Positions 52,854 to 63,272 are shown, counted from the stretch's first letter. The stretch is DNA of 64,000 bases from Palsa-965 sp044448685 (GCA_044448685.1 JBIOHC010000003.1:78948-142947); one strand, 5' to 3'. Notes: a model not told the origin generated them from the letters alone. Made by a program: numbers and translations.

Positions 52854-52935
52854 AGTCCGGTCTTTCTTCAAAGATAACCAAAACCTTGTCGGCAGTGTGC
52901 TGCGTTTTCTTATTTTGGCCTTCTAATTAAGGATA

Positions 52936-54459
52936 ATGAAAAAGCACGTTACTGTCTTTGTTTTCCTCCTGCTCTCTTCCATCCTGTTTTCCCAAAACAG
53001 CTTTGTTACTGACAGTCTGGATACTTATATAAACCGGGAAATGAAATCCTGGCAGGTGCCCGGTCTGGCCATTGCGATTATCAAAGATGGTAAGGTGGTA
53101 GCCTGCAAAGGGTATGGAATTCGTGATATAACCCATCCCGGCCAGCAGGTGGATGCCAATACCTTATTTCAGATTGCTTCCAACAGCAAGGCTTTTACCG
53201 GCACATCCATAGCCCTTCTTGCTTATCAGAAACGTCTGAGTATGGATGACAAGGTGAATAAGTGGCTGAAGGATTTTAAACTCAAAGATCCTTTTGCTTC
53301 TGAAGATGTTCGTATACGCGACCTGCTTTGCCACCGCCTCGGCTTCGAAACCTTTCAAAGCGATTTCTATAACTGGGGCGGGACTCCAACGCGCAAGGAA
53401 ATCATTTCCAATCTTCGCAATGTCGATGCCGTTTATCCTTTCCGCAGTCATTATGGATATTGCAATGCCGCCTTCCTTACTGCCGGTGAACTGATTCCGC
53501 TTGTAACAGATACCACCTGGGATGATTTTCTGAAATATCACTTCTTCCAGCCCCTTCAAATGAAGAGAACCTCAACCACCTGGAGTACAATCAATACGGA
53601 TAAAAACGCCTGCCTGCCTTATACCCTGGTAAACGGCAAGCTGGTGGTAATGCCCTATGTCAATGTCGACAACCTCGGCCCCGCAGCTTCCATCAATTCC
53701 AATGTGAATGATCTTTCACACTGGATTATGATGCAGCTTGACAGCGGACGATTTGAAGGCAGAACCATTTTCCCTTTTGCCGTTCTTCAAAATACCCGCA
53801 CATCCAATACGGTAGTGAAGGATGTGAACAACCCATTCTTTCCGGGCAAACATTTTGAAACTTACGGACTCGGATGGCTCCTGGATGATTACCAGGGAAA
53901 GAAAATAATCAGCCATGACGGAGGAGCTAACGGTTTTGTTACCACCACTTGCTTCATACCCGAATTGAACCTGGGTATAGCCGTACTCACGAATACCGAT
54001 CAGAACAGTTTGTACGCGGCACTTCGCCAGCAAATCATCGATTCCTATCTGAATATGCCCTGGAGGAATTACAGTGCGTTTTATCATATGCGATTTGTTC
54101 GGGGCCAGGAAAAAGAAGATATAGACCGTAAACAACAATATGATTTAATAGCCCAACACAAGCAACCTGCTCTGGAACTCAAAAACTATTGCGGCAAATA
54201 CCTCAATGCGGTGTATGGGGAATTGGAAGTGAAAGAAGAAAAAGGGTTGCTGGTCATTCGCTTTGCTCATCATCCGAACCTTAAAGGCGAATTATCCTAT
54301 ATGGACAAGGAAGCATTTCTGTGTACCTACTCCGACCCTGAATACGGAGTGGAAGAAATTCCTTTTCATGAAAATGAAGGGAAGGTGACAGGTGTTACAA
54401 TTCGGGTAAATGGCTTTATTGACTTTATGCCTTATGAATTCAAAAAGGTAAATCCATAA
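52936..54459 (+). CDS. beta-lactamase-fold serine hydrolase with C-terminal DUF3471-like domain
   Basis: 507 residues. Signal peptide MKKHVTVFVFLLLSSILFSQ. Penicillin-binding/class C motifs: SNSKAF (SxxK nucleophile), YGYCNAAF (YxN) and SHDGGANGF (HxG in place of KTG), as in esterases and D-aminopeptidases of this superfamily. After residue about 400 a beta-barrel domain of the DUF3471 type (LKNYCGKYLNAVYGELEVKEEKGLLVIRF). Periplasmic; substrate not known, and nothing indicates antibiotic resistance. A GT-C-like gene follows by 17 bases. Confidence 0.9.
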   Translation: MKKHVTVFVFLLLSSILFSQNSFVTDSLDTYINREMKSWQVPGLAIAIIKDGKVVACKGYGIRDITHPGQQVDANTLFQIASNSKAFTGTSIALLAYQKRLSMDDKVNKWLKDFKLKDPFASEDVRIRDLLCHRLGFETFQSDFYNWGGTPTRKEIISNLRNVDAVYPFRSHYGYCNAAFLTAGELIPLVTDTTWDDFLKYHFFQPLQMKRTSTTWSTINTDKNACLPYTLVNGKLVVMPYVNVDNLGPAASINSNVNDLSHWIMMQLDSGRFEGRTIFPFAVLQNTRTSNTVVKDVNNPFFPGKHFETYGLGWLLDDYQGKKIISHDGGANGFVTTTCFIPELNLGIAVLTNTDQNSLYAALRQQIIDSYLNMPWRNYSAFYHMRFVRGQEKEDIDRKQQYDLIAQHKQPALELKNYCGKYLNAVYGELEVKEEKGLLVIRFAHHPNLKGELSYMDKEAFLCTYSDPEYGVEEIPFHENEGKVTGVTIRVNGFIDFMPYEFKKVNP

Positions 54460-54476
54460 ACGATCCGACAAAAGAA

Positions 54477-55838
54477 ATGAAAACCCGGATGATTTCCCTG
54501 CTTGCTGCATTCGGGCTATGTATCCTGCTCGCCTTTTCAGGCATGCAATACCGGGAACATGAAGGCCCGGTAAATGTCATCACCTGGGATGTTTTCGGAT
54601 ATTACCTTTATCTGCCCTCTGCGTTTATTTATCACGACCCTGGCCTCAGCAATCCAAAATGGCTGAATGCAGTGCGCAAGGAATATAACCCCACCCCTAA
54701 CCTGTATCAGGTGGTTCCTGGCAAGGGTGGCAGACAGCTGAATATATATACGATGGGGCTTGCAGCCTCCTATGCTCCCGGTTTTTTGATGGCTCATGGG
54801 TATGCACACTTGGCGGGTTATTCAGCCGACGGTTTTTCAGTCCCCTACCAATGGGCGATGTTGCTCTCTGCTTTTTTATATTCCTGTTTAGGGATTTTCC
54901 TGCTCCGATACCTGCTCCTCCGTTTCTTCAGCGATACCCTCACGGCCTTTTTAGTTTGTCTCACCGTGCTGGGAACGAATTTTCTTTTTCATGCCGGGCT
55001 GGAAGGAGCTATGCCCCATAATTTTTTATTCAGCCTGAATTGTCTCCTTCTTCTTCTTACAATGAAGTGGCATGAAACGTATAAGCTCCGTTATGCATTG
55101 CTGCTGGCTTTCTTCTTCGGCTGGGCTATGTTATGCCGCCCGAGCGAAGGGGTATGGGTCCTTATACCCTTGTTCTGGAATGTAAAAGACTGGGCTTCTT
55201 TGCTTGCAAAATGTAAACTGTTGGTGCAATACAAAAAACAGGTCCTCTTGAGCGCGCTGGTTATTTTCCTTGTTCTCTTTCCACAGTTGCTGTATTGGAA
55301 ATGGACCAGCGGATACTGGAAACAGTTCAATAACCATGCGGAGGGGTTTTCGTTCCTGTCGCCCTACACCCTTGATTTCCTGTTCAGCTATAAAAAAGGC
55401 TGGCTGCTTTATACTCCGCTTATGCTGTTTGCTTTGGTGGGATTTTACCCCTTATACAAAAGCAAACGTCCTCTGTTTTATCCCCTTGCCTTGTTTATTG
55501 TTGCCAACATCTATGTGTTATCGAGCTGGGACTGCTGGTGGTATGCATCCAGTTTCAGTCAAAGACCGATGGTGGAATCCCTGCCTGTGATGGCTCTAGT
55601 GATGGGTGTTTTTTTGCAATTCCTGTGGACTGTCAGGCCGGTGGTGCGGTATCTTGTTCTGACCTGTATGGCCTTACTGATAACCCTCAATCTTTTTCAG
55701 ACCTGGCAGTACTGTGCCGGCATTCTGGATGGTGAGCGAATGACAGAAGCGTATTACTGGAATATTTTCGGAAAGACAGACTTAAGCGAAGCTGACCGCG
55801 ATTTGCTTGAACCTCCTGGTCTTCCTCCCGGCCCATAA
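54477..55838 (+). CDS. multi-pass membrane protein, GT-C glycosyltransferase-like
   Basis: 453 residues with about ten membrane helices. The first loop contains an acidic residue after the first helix (VNVITWDVFGYYLYLPSAFIY), as in GT39/GT87-type GT-C enzymes, and WDCWWYASSFSQRPMVESLPVMAL near the end is typical of such families in Bacteroidota. No soluble domain follows, unlike the similar gene at 12.9 kb. Probably transfers a lipid-linked sugar in the periplasm; donor and acceptor unknown. Confidence 0.65.
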   Translation: MKTRMISLLAAFGLCILLAFSGMQYREHEGPVNVITWDVFGYYLYLPSAFIYHDPGLSNPKWLNAVRKEYNPTPNLYQVVPGKGGRQLNIYTMGLAASYAPGFLMAHGYAHLAGYSADGFSVPYQWAMLLSAFLYSCLGIFLLRYLLLRFFSDTLTAFLVCLTVLGTNFLFHAGLEGAMPHNFLFSLNCLLLLLTMKWHETYKLRYALLLAFFFGWAMLCRPSEGVWVLIPLFWNVKDWASLLAKCKLLVQYKKQVLLSALVIFLVLFPQLLYWKWTSGYWKQFNNHAEGFSFLSPYTLDFLFSYKKGWLLYTPLMLFALVGFYPLYKSKRPLFYPLALFIVANIYVLSSWDCWWYASSFSQRPMVESLPVMALVMGVFLQFLWTVRPVVRYLVLTCMALLITLNLFQTWQYCAGILDGERMTEAYYWNIFGKTDLSEADRDLLEPPGLPPGP

Positions 55839-55849
55839 TCATACTGTCA

Positions 55850-56575
55850 TCAGCCCAGGACTTCCTCCAGCACAGCCATTGATTTTATTTCCTTAATGCT
55901 GGAGATATGCAGACGGAAATAATCAATCATGCTCCTGACCAACACCCTTCGTTCAGATCCCGTCATCTGAAGCTGATGGCTGTTTTCAAAATTGAGGTTT
56001 AGTATTTTTCCGAACTGTTTCGAAATATCACCCTCCAGAAAATGAACATGAGAGGGTTCATGATCCTGAAACTGACCTTCGGCCAGATTAAAAAAAGGCG
56101 TTTCGGAACTGTATTCTCCCTGAGGGGCAAAGCCCAGCATTGTGGCCAGCCTGCACAAAAATACGAGATGAAAGTTGGGATTGTTTTCGGTGCTCAGGTC
56201 GAGCATCTCCAGGGCCTGGCTGATAAACTCGAACAGATCGGAATGAGGAGCTTCTTCCCGTATTGTTTTATACAGCACCTCATTCAGAAAAAGAAGAGTG
56301 GAGCTTTTGCGTATATCGGCTGCAATATTGTTCCAGGATTGAACAGCTGTCATATCACTGATACGGTGCAGTGTGTTTTTTTCCCGGTTGCTCACATTGA
56401 TCTCGACCAATGCCAGTGGTTGGAAAAGGGATGCTTTTATTTTTGCTTTTTTGGAACGGGCGCCGGGAACAAGATAAGAGCGTAACCCGAATGCTTCTGT
56501 GAAAATATGAACGATGACACTGGAATCGGTATAGCGAATGGTTCGGAAAACCAGGCCCCGTGTTTTATGAAGCAT
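55850..56575 (-). CDS. recO: DNA repair protein RecO
   Basis: 241 residues from the ATG at 56575, which overlaps the stop of the preceding PorZ-like gene (TAATG) and gives the expected start MLHKTRGLVFRTIRYTDSSVIVHIFTEAFGLRSYLVPGARS (N-terminal OB fold). A helical C-terminal domain follows (NNPNFHLVFLCRLATMLGFAPQ). The zinc-binding cysteines of some RecO proteins are absent. It loads RecA with RecR at gaps. The 19-codon upstream extension of the frame is rejected. Confidence 0.92.
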   Translation of the reverse strand: MLHKTRGLVFRTIRYTDSSVIVHIFTEAFGLRSYLVPGARSKKAKIKASLFQPLALVEINVSNREKNTLHRISDMTAVQSWNNIAADIRKSSTLLFLNEVLYKTIREEAPHSDLFEFISQALEMLDLSTENNPNFHLVFLCRLATMLGFAPQGEYSSETPFFNLAEGQFQDHEPSHVHFLEGDISKQFGKILNLNFENSHQLQMTGSERRVLVRSMIDYFRLHISSIKEIKSMAVLEEVLG

Positions 56576-58959
56576 TAATTGATGAAGAGAATTTTTGTGA
56601 TGATGGTTTGTTTTCCATCTGTATCCGAGCAAAAAACAAGATATACACCGGTATGAGCCCGCTCGCCTTTGAAATTATTCCCGTCCCAGATAGCCTGGCC
56701 GCCTAAAGCGGTAGTCTGGAAAATCAGGTTGCCGGTTATATCCGTAATCTTGACATCCGCATTGGTCGTAAGCCCTTTGATGGCAATAGGGCCAGTATAC
56801 TCATGTCTGACAGGATTGGGGAAAGCAAACACATCATTGAATGCCACATCCCCTTCTGTGGCAGTACTCCGGTAAGAAATAACGCCCTGGTCTGTTCCAA
56901 AAAACACTTCTCCGGTAATCCCGTTCACGGTAATGGCATTGATATTATTGGAAAGGATGGGGCTGTTGCTGGTGTTGAAATTTGCGATCTGCTGGGTACC
57001 ATCAGCCGACATCAGAAACACACCTCCTCCCAATGTGCCAATCCATTTCCGGTTGGCTCCGTCAACAGCGAGGGTTGTGACTGTTTGTCCTTCCATCAGA
57101 ATCTGTACATGAACTCCTTGTTGAATGAGTATCTGCTGAGCATCATAACCGGTAGATGCAAACATATTGTCCGGATTATAAAAAACTCCGATACCGGCAT
57201 CGGTGCCTATCCATACCTGCTGGTTTTTATCCTCTACCAGACAAAACACATCGGTTCCGGGAATACCTCCTAATCCCTTTGTAAACTGCAGGTGTTTTAC
57301 CTTATCATCACTCGGATTTGTAATTGTAGCGTTATCATTATAGATCAGTATTCCTCTTCCCCTGGGCAGGATAGCCCATTTTACACCATTGGTTCCGGCA
57401 ATGACAGCGCCGATTTCAACATTGGAAATTGCCGAACGGCAGTCAAAGGCAGTCCACCTTCCGCTGGCTTCCCGGCAATGAAGCAGATAGGGTGTATGCA
57501 TATTGGTTACCCACAGGTTCCCGTTGGCATCATAACACATGCCTCCGACATCGGTTGCTGTATCCGTTGCAGAGCGTCCCTGTAAAGTACAATTGGCATG
57601 GTGCACATTATAGATATTATTCAGACCCCAGTTTGTAAATTCAAATACTCCGAATCCAAGTGAGCCATACATGATATGATTAGCATTGTTCGGATCAATG
57701 GCTGTGGAAAGGAAATCATAATCCCTTCCTAGAATGGTATAATCAAGATAATTGAGCGTTCTCCAGGTCTCGGCTGTGAAGGTGCTGATACCGGAGTTGT
57801 TATACATATTACCCCAGTTATCGGCATGACTGCCGGGAACCATAGAAATCATTCCATTGCTATAAGTCATGGCATAGCAATCTGTCTTTTTCGGCCCATT
57901 GGGCATATAGCTGATACAGGAATATGTATTTACTGCATATACAAGTCCGAATGACCGGTCGGCAAACCAGCAGTCAAGCCCATTCTGTGCCTTGATACCC
58001 ATATTCGCATTCAAAGGATTGGTGTTCCCATTGAATGTATAATTGAAAAAACTGTTTATCGGGGGCTGAGTAGTATAGGTCTGATCCCACAGAAAAGCAT
58101 TTCCGTCGTTGGTAGAAAGCAGATAATTGCTTGTGGCGCGGAGGCTATGACAATTCAATGGATAATGTTGCCCGTTGGCACCTGTAAATCTCGACCAGGA
58201 TGTGGCAACAGGATCATAAATATAGGTCGTGTCCTTTCCCCAGGAACCATCAGTAAGCTGTTTGGAATAGTTAACGAATACCTTTCCTGAAAAAGTAGTA
58301 ATCGTATTATATATTCCGGTAGGTAGGGTTACAGATGCCGACCCGGTCATGATATGCCAGTTACTGAAATTGGCCAGGTTACTGCTGCTTAATGAAGCTT
58401 CATAAACACAGGTGGCGGTTGCAGCATACAGATTCTGTCCGTCTGAAGTAATGTCGAACACATTAACATAGGCTGCACTTGCACCAATGATATAGGTATC
58501 ATGAATTTCCATCTTATCCGTATCCAGCACCACAATACCGAATCCGGTTGCCAGATAGGCAAACTGATTAATGAAGAAAATGGAATGAATGGTTTTGTCG
58601 CCTATAAGTCCGCTTAATTTAATATCCGGCACATTGGTAATCTGCTTGTTATAGACAATATCGACATTCCCGTTTTTATAGGCAACAACGAGTTTGTTAT
58701 TATAGGTATTCAGATTTATGGTGCTGATGGAGATATCCGAAAGACCATTGATTTTATTGAGCCTTTCAATAGAATTATCAGCTTTGACATAGGCAAACAA
58801 GCCTCCTGCTGAAGCGGCCCATACCCTGTCAGGCCCATCAGCCACTGCAACTACCTCGGCATAAGGCAGATGGTCTCTCCATTGGCCAATAGCCGGAGTT
58901 TGGGCAGTAACCACAAAAGAAAGCAACAGGGCAACAAATGAGTTGAAAATATTGCGCAT
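56575..58959 (-). CDS. porZ: PorZ-like protein with type IX secretion C-terminal sorting domain
   Basis: 794 residues from the ATG at 58959 (signal peptide MRNIFNSFVALLLSFVVTAQ). The N-terminus (IGQWRDHLPYAEVVAVADGPDRVWAASAGGLFAYVKADNSIERLNKINGLSDISISTINLN) and the repeated propeller blades (GTDVFCLVEDKNQQVWIGTDAGIGVFYN; NNINAITVNGITGEVFFGTDQGVISY) match PorZ-type double beta-propellers. The last 85 residues (AFPNPVRHEYTGPI, VKITDITGNLIFQT, GERAHTGVYLVFCSDTDGKQTIITKILFIN) are a type A sorting domain. In P. gingivalis PorZ acts in the cell-surface sortase step. Coupled to recO by a one-base overlap. Confidence 0.8.
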   Translation of the reverse strand: MRNIFNSFVALLLSFVVTAQTPAIGQWRDHLPYAEVVAVADGPDRVWAASAGGLFAYVKADNSIERLNKINGLSDISISTINLNTYNNKLVVAYKNGNVDIVYNKQITNVPDIKLSGLIGDKTIHSIFFINQFAYLATGFGIVVLDTDKMEIHDTYIIGASAAYVNVFDITSDGQNLYAATATCVYEASLSSSNLANFSNWHIMTGSASVTLPTGIYNTITTFSGKVFVNYSKQLTDGSWGKDTTYIYDPVATSWSRFTGANGQHYPLNCHSLRATSNYLLSTNDGNAFLWDQTYTTQPPINSFFNYTFNGNTNPLNANMGIKAQNGLDCWFADRSFGLVYAVNTYSCISYMPNGPKKTDCYAMTYSNGMISMVPGSHADNWGNMYNNSGISTFTAETWRTLNYLDYTILGRDYDFLSTAIDPNNANHIMYGSLGFGVFEFTNWGLNNIYNVHHANCTLQGRSATDTATDVGGMCYDANGNLWVTNMHTPYLLHCREASGRWTAFDCRSAISNVEIGAVIAGTNGVKWAILPRGRGILIYNDNATITNPSDDKVKHLQFTKGLGGIPGTDVFCLVEDKNQQVWIGTDAGIGVFYNPDNMFASTGYDAQQILIQQGVHVQILMEGQTVTTLAVDGANRKWIGTLGGGVFLMSADGTQQIANFNTSNSPILSNNINAITVNGITGEVFFGTDQGVISYRSTATEGDVAFNDVFAFPNPVRHEYTGPIAIKGLTTNADVKITDITGNLIFQTTALGGQAIWDGNNFKGERAHTGVYLVFCSDTDGKQTIITKILFIN

Positions 58960-59250
58960 GTACCGCTTTTTCACAAGTATAAGGTTTAATAGCGAGAAAA
59001 GGAACGGTAAAAGTGGCAATATTATTGTGTTTGAGCAAATAAATACCCTCTCTCCCCTTTATTTTCTTGTTTTATACCCGATGTCCGATTTCGGGTTGCA
59101 AAACCTGCAAAAGCGGAATGTGTTTTAACCGGAAATCTGCTATTGACGTGTTTTTTACTTTTATCTTTCGCGATCCGGTTAAAATCCGTTTTCCATGTCC
59201 GAAACGATAGACGAATCTTGTGTCTGTAAATAAACATAACAATAGCTTAT

Positions 59251-61719
59251 ATGAATCTTATGAAGGAAGTTTTTCTCAAGCCTATTATTCAACCCGGGAT
59301 TTTCCTGATTTACCTGTTCCTTCTCATAGGGGGTATTAACAACCTTGGGCTGGCCCAGACAGGTATCAAGCAAACGATACGCGGTAAAATAACCGACAAA
59401 GACAGCAAATCAGGAATGCTTGCCGTAACCATACGCTTGTATAAAGATTCTGTACTCCTTACCGGAACCAGCTCCGATGCCGGGGGCAACTACCGCTTAC
59501 CGGATGTGCCAATCGGGAAATATTCCCTCAAAGCAAACCTGGTCGGGTATCTGCCTTTTGTAACCAACAACATCGTGGTCAATACCGCCAAAGAGGTTAT
59601 CCTCAATTTTGAGATGGAAGAGTCTGCCGTTAAAATTGAGGCTGTCGTGATTACCTCTTCAGCACACCCGGGTGAAGCGCAAAATGATATGGCGATGGTA
59701 AGTGCACGAACTTTTTCTGTAGAGGAATCAAACCGTTATGCAGGAAGCCGGGGCGATCCCGCCCGTATGGCTTCCAACTTTGCCGGTGTACAAGGGGCTG
59801 ATGATTCCCGTAATGATATAGTGGTAAGAGGCAATTCTCCCCTTGGAGTCCTCTGGAGACTGGAAGGTGTGGACATTCCCAATCCCAACCATTTTGCTGT
59901 TGCCGGAACAACAGGCGGGCCGGTGAGTATGCTGAACAATAAAATGCTGGAAAATTCCGATTTCTATACCGGTGCCTTTCCTTCTGAATATGGTAACGGT
60001 ATTGCCGGTGTATTTGATTTGAAAATGAGGAACGGGAACAATGAAAAAACAGAACTTACAGCTCAACTGGGCTTTCTGGGCACAGAACTGACTGCCGAAG
60101 GCCCCCTTTCAAAAAAGAGCGGAGCTTCTTATCTTGCAACCTATCGCTATTCTTCCCTCGCACTTTTCTCTGCTGCCCATATCAATATAGGAACCAATGC
60201 CGTTCCTCATTATCAGGACGGCTCGTTTAAACTTAATTTTCCGCTTAAGCACGGAGGAGATCTTTCCTTTTTTGGACTCGGAGGAATGAGCAATATTGAT
60301 ATTGTGGTCAGCAATTACACTTCCCCCGCACAGGATTTATACGGAGTCAATAATGAGAACCAGCTCTTCGGTTCATCTACCGGAGTAGTTGGCGCTTCCT
60401 ATTCCAAATCAATCAATGCCAACTCCTATTTTAAATTTACCCTGGCTGCATCCCAGTCAGGCTCATATGGTAATCAGGGTATCGTATACAGAGGAGCCAG
60501 CTTCAAACTGGATTCCGTAGTTCCCAATCTGGCATTCCGGTTCAGCGACCAGAAATATTCATTCAACTTTTTGCTGAACAGAAAATACACGTCTAAACTT
60601 AGCCTGAAAACCGGCATCTTCAACGACCTGTACCGAACTTCCACAATTGATTCAGCTTATAATATCAATACCTATAAATGGATGAACCGCTGGGACAATA
60701 CCACCACCTATATGCTTTTCCAGCCCTATATTCAGTTAAAATATAAGCTGAATGACCAGCTTGTGTTTACAGGAGGCTTGCATGCCCAGTATCTTACACT
60801 GAACGGAAGCAAGGCCCTGGAGCCCCGTATGGGAGCCCGTTACACCATTAACAGCAAACAATCTGTTGGCTTTGGAGCCGGTATGCACAGCCAGATGCTG
60901 CCTACTTATGTGTATTTTTATCACCAGCAGGATGCCCAGGGCAATTACCTGCGCGACGCCAACGGCAATTATTACCTGCACAACCTGAATGTGGATTTCA
61001 TACGAAGCGCACATTTTGTCCTCTCCTATGATAATTATATAAGCAAGGGTACCCACCTGAAGGTGGAAACATATTACCAGCACCTGTATAATGTCCCTAT
61101 AGAAAAAAAGAGCTCTGCTTTTTCACTGATGAACCAGGGATCCGGTTTCTCCCGTTTCTTTCCGGATACACTGGTGAATAAAGGCACAGGAGATAATTAC
61201 GGAGTTGAAATAACACTGGAAAAATTTTTCAGCAAATCCTTTTTCTTCATGCTTACCGGTTCTGTCTTCAACAGCACATATACCGGCAGTGACGGGGTTG
61301 TAAGGAATACGGACTTTAACGGGATTTATGCAGCCAACCTCCTTGTAGGAAAAGAAGTGAAACTTTCAGCCCGGCAAAAACTAAGCCTGGGTCTTAAAAT
61401 AACAGCAGCCGGAGGGCATCGCTTCACCCCTATTGATACTGCCGCTTCACGTCTTTCGGCAGATATTGTATATGTGGACTCCAAAACAAACAGTCTCCAG
61501 CTGAAAGACTATTTCCGTATTGATGCAAAATTCAACTATATTTTGAACACCAAAAAACTGACGCATGAAATAGGGCTGGATCTGGTGAATGTGACCAACA
61601 ACAAAAATGTCCTTTCCCAATCCTATAACCGTGACGGAGCTGACAGAGCCAATCACCCTATCGTTAATACATACCAGCTGGGCTTTCTGCCTTTGTTCTA
61701 TTATAAAATTGATTTTTAG
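59251..61719 (+). CDS. TonB-dependent receptor with carboxypeptidase-like N-terminal domain
   Basis: 822 residues; ATG at 59251, with a second ATG at 59260. Signal segment LIYLFLLIGGINNLGLAQ. Residues about 40-125 are a CarboxypepD-reg-like domain (IRGKITDKDSKSGMLAVTIRLYKDSVLLTGTSSDAGGNYRLPDVPIGKYSLKANLVGY). A plug domain follows (NFAGVQGADDSRNDIVVRGNSPLGVLWRLEGVDIPNPNHF), then a 22-strand barrel ending in FYYKIDF. No SusD-like partner is adjacent, so it is probably not a glycan-utilisation pair; ligand unknown. A TATCTTTC box at 59162-59169 is the best promoter candidate. Confidence 0.9.
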   Translation: MNLMKEVFLKPIIQPGIFLIYLFLLIGGINNLGLAQTGIKQTIRGKITDKDSKSGMLAVTIRLYKDSVLLTGTSSDAGGNYRLPDVPIGKYSLKANLVGYLPFVTNNIVVNTAKEVILNFEMEESAVKIEAVVITSSAHPGEAQNDMAMVSARTFSVEESNRYAGSRGDPARMASNFAGVQGADDSRNDIVVRGNSPLGVLWRLEGVDIPNPNHFAVAGTTGGPVSMLNNKMLENSDFYTGAFPSEYGNGIAGVFDLKMRNGNNEKTELTAQLGFLGTELTAEGPLSKKSGASYLATYRYSSLALFSAAHINIGTNAVPHYQDGSFKLNFPLKHGGDLSFFGLGGMSNIDIVVSNYTSPAQDLYGVNNENQLFGSSTGVVGASYSKSINANSYFKFTLAASQSGSYGNQGIVYRGASFKLDSVVPNLAFRFSDQKYSFNFLLNRKYTSKLSLKTGIFNDLYRTSTIDSAYNINTYKWMNRWDNTTTYMLFQPYIQLKYKLNDQLVFTGGLHAQYLTLNGSKALEPRMGARYTINSKQSVGFGAGMHSQMLPTYVYFYHQQDAQGNYLRDANGNYYLHNLNVDFIRSAHFVLSYDNYISKGTHLKVETYYQHLYNVPIEKKSSAFSLMNQGSGFSRFFPDTLVNKGTGDNYGVEITLEKFFSKSFFFMLTGSVFNSTYTGSDGVVRNTDFNGIYAANLLVGKEVKLSARQKLSLGLKITAAGGHRFTPIDTAASRLSADIVYVDSKTNSLQLKDYFRIDAKFNYILNTKKLTHEIGLDLVNVTNNKNVLSQSYNRDGADRANHPIVNTYQLGFLPLFYYKIDF

Positions 61720-61728
61720 CCTGTCGCC

Positions 61729-62409
61729 ATGGTATACCTGCTTTTTATTCTGCGGTTTCTCCTGCGCTTTGCTGAAGGTTTTCTGTTTTTTGCTGTATCC
61801 TATTTTCATTTTGCATTCTGGCTGCCATACTATACGGTAAACAGCTCGTTTGTACAACCGGCACAAGGGGTGGAAATTTTTATTGAATCGAACGGGGTAC
61901 ATACCGACTTCCTCCTGCCTGTTCACAGCCCCGATAAAAACTGGATGGAGGAATTTCCCTGTACGGACTTTCAGAAAGTTGACTCTTCTTTTAATTATGT
62001 AGCCATCGGTTGGGGCGACCGGGGGTTTTATCTCTATACCAACACCTGGGCCGACCTTACCTTTACAACGGCCTTTAAAGCAGCCTTCGCACTGGATTCT
62101 GCCGCAATGCATGTCACGTATCAGAAAATACACCCCGTACAGGACGAGATGATAAAACGCCTGGTGATAAGCCCCGCACAATATCAACAACTCATTGCCT
62201 ACATTCATTCCGGGTTTAAAAAGAGGAACGGCAAACTCTGGCATATCCAGGGTCACACCTATGGAGTTACCGATTCCTTCTATGAAGCCACAGGCAGTTA
62301 CAGTCTTTTTAAAACCTGCAACGTATGGACCAATGAAGGGCTGAAAGAAATTGGCGTAAAAACAGGAATCTGGTGTCCGTCTGAAGAAGGGATACGGAGA
62401 AGATTCTGA
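61729..62409 (+). CDS. TIGR02117 (DUF2459) family protein
   Basis: 226 residues. An N-terminal membrane anchor (LLFILRFLLRFAEGFLFFAVSYFHFAFWL) precedes VEIFIESNGVHTDFLLPVHSP, VAIGWGDRGFYLYTNTWADL and FKTCNVWTNEGLKEIGVKTGIWCPSEEGI, the TIGR02117 pattern. The conserved His and Cys in these segments are compatible with an NlpC-like thiol fold, but no activity is established. It starts nine bases after the receptor stop, so it may be co-transcribed. Confidence 0.82.
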   Translation: MVYLLFILRFLLRFAEGFLFFAVSYFHFAFWLPYYTVNSSFVQPAQGVEIFIESNGVHTDFLLPVHSPDKNWMEEFPCTDFQKVDSSFNYVAIGWGDRGFYLYTNTWADLTFTTAFKAAFALDSAAMHVTYQKIHPVQDEMIKRLVISPAQYQQLIAYIHSGFKKRNGKLWHIQGHTYGVTDSFYEATGSYSLFKTCNVWTNEGLKEIGVKTGIWCPSEEGIRRRF

Positions 62410-62429
62410 TTTTTATCTGATTGCTGCTC

Positions 62430-63272
62430 TTAGCTGAAAATAACTGTTTTGTTTCCGGTAACAAAGACCCTGTCTTCAAACACCTGGCGAAGTGCTTCGG
62501 CAAGCACCATACGCTCTACCTCCTGCCCTGCCTTACGCATGGCGCTGGCTGAAAAGGAATGATCTGCCTGGATTATTTTCTGGGTAATGATGGGTCCTTC
62601 ATCCAGATCTTCGGTAACAAAATGGGCCGTGGCTCCGATCAGCTTCACTCCCCTGTCGTGAGCTTGTTTATAGGGATTGGCACCAATGAATGCCGGGAGA
62701 AAAGAATGGTGTATATTGATAATTCGATGCTTAAACCGCCGGATATATTCCGGTGATATAATCCGCATGTATTTAGCCAATACCACATAATCCGGATCGT
62801 AGCTTTCCACCTTTTCGAACATCTCTTCTTCAAAGGCTTCCCTGCTTTTCGCTTCGTGTGAAATACAATGAAACGGGATTCCAAGCTTCTCCGTTATCTC
62901 TCCCAGTTCCGGCCTGTTGGCAATAACAGCTTTAATGTTTGCATTCAATTCACCGAAATGATTCCGGATAAGCAGATCACTCAGGCAATGGTATTCTTTG
63001 GTGGCCATCACCACGATCTCCTTTTTCTGACGGGGATCAAGGGTAATACCTGTTCCTGCAGGAAGTGCATTTTTTAGCTTTCGGAGGAGATCATCAGGCT
63101 GAATAGATCCGGTGAACGTAATGCGTATATAGTAATGAGCCGAAACCTCATCCACATGTTCCTTGATCTGGAGCAGGTTCTGATCACTCTCGTAAAGAAC
63201 CCTCGTAATACCTGCTGTAAGCCCTTTCTGGTCGGGGCAGTTGATAAGCAGCAAATGTGTTTCCAAATTCAT
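62430..63272 (-). CDS. purU: formyltetrahydrofolate deformylase
   Basis: 280 residues. N-terminal ACT domain (HLLLINCPDQKGLTAGITRVLYESDQNLLQIKEHVDEVSAHYYIRITF), then the formyltransferase-fold domain with IINIHHSFLPAFIGANPYKQAHDRGVKLIGATAHFVTEDLDEGPII carrying the Asn-His-Asp triad. It hydrolyses 10-formyl-THF to formate and THF, balancing one-carbon pools; purN in the same window uses the same cofactor. Monocistronic. Confidence 0.96.
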   Translation of the reverse strand: MNLETHLLLINCPDQKGLTAGITRVLYESDQNLLQIKEHVDEVSAHYYIRITFTGSIQPDDLLRKLKNALPAGTGITLDPRQKKEIVVMATKEYHCLSDLLIRNHFGELNANIKAVIANRPELGEITEKLGIPFHCISHEAKSREAFEEEMFEKVESYDPDYVVLAKYMRIISPEYIRRFKHRIINIHHSFLPAFIGANPYKQAHDRGVKLIGATAHFVTEDLDEGPIITQKIIQADHSFSASAMRKAGQEVERMVLAEALRQVFEDRVFVTGNKTVIFS

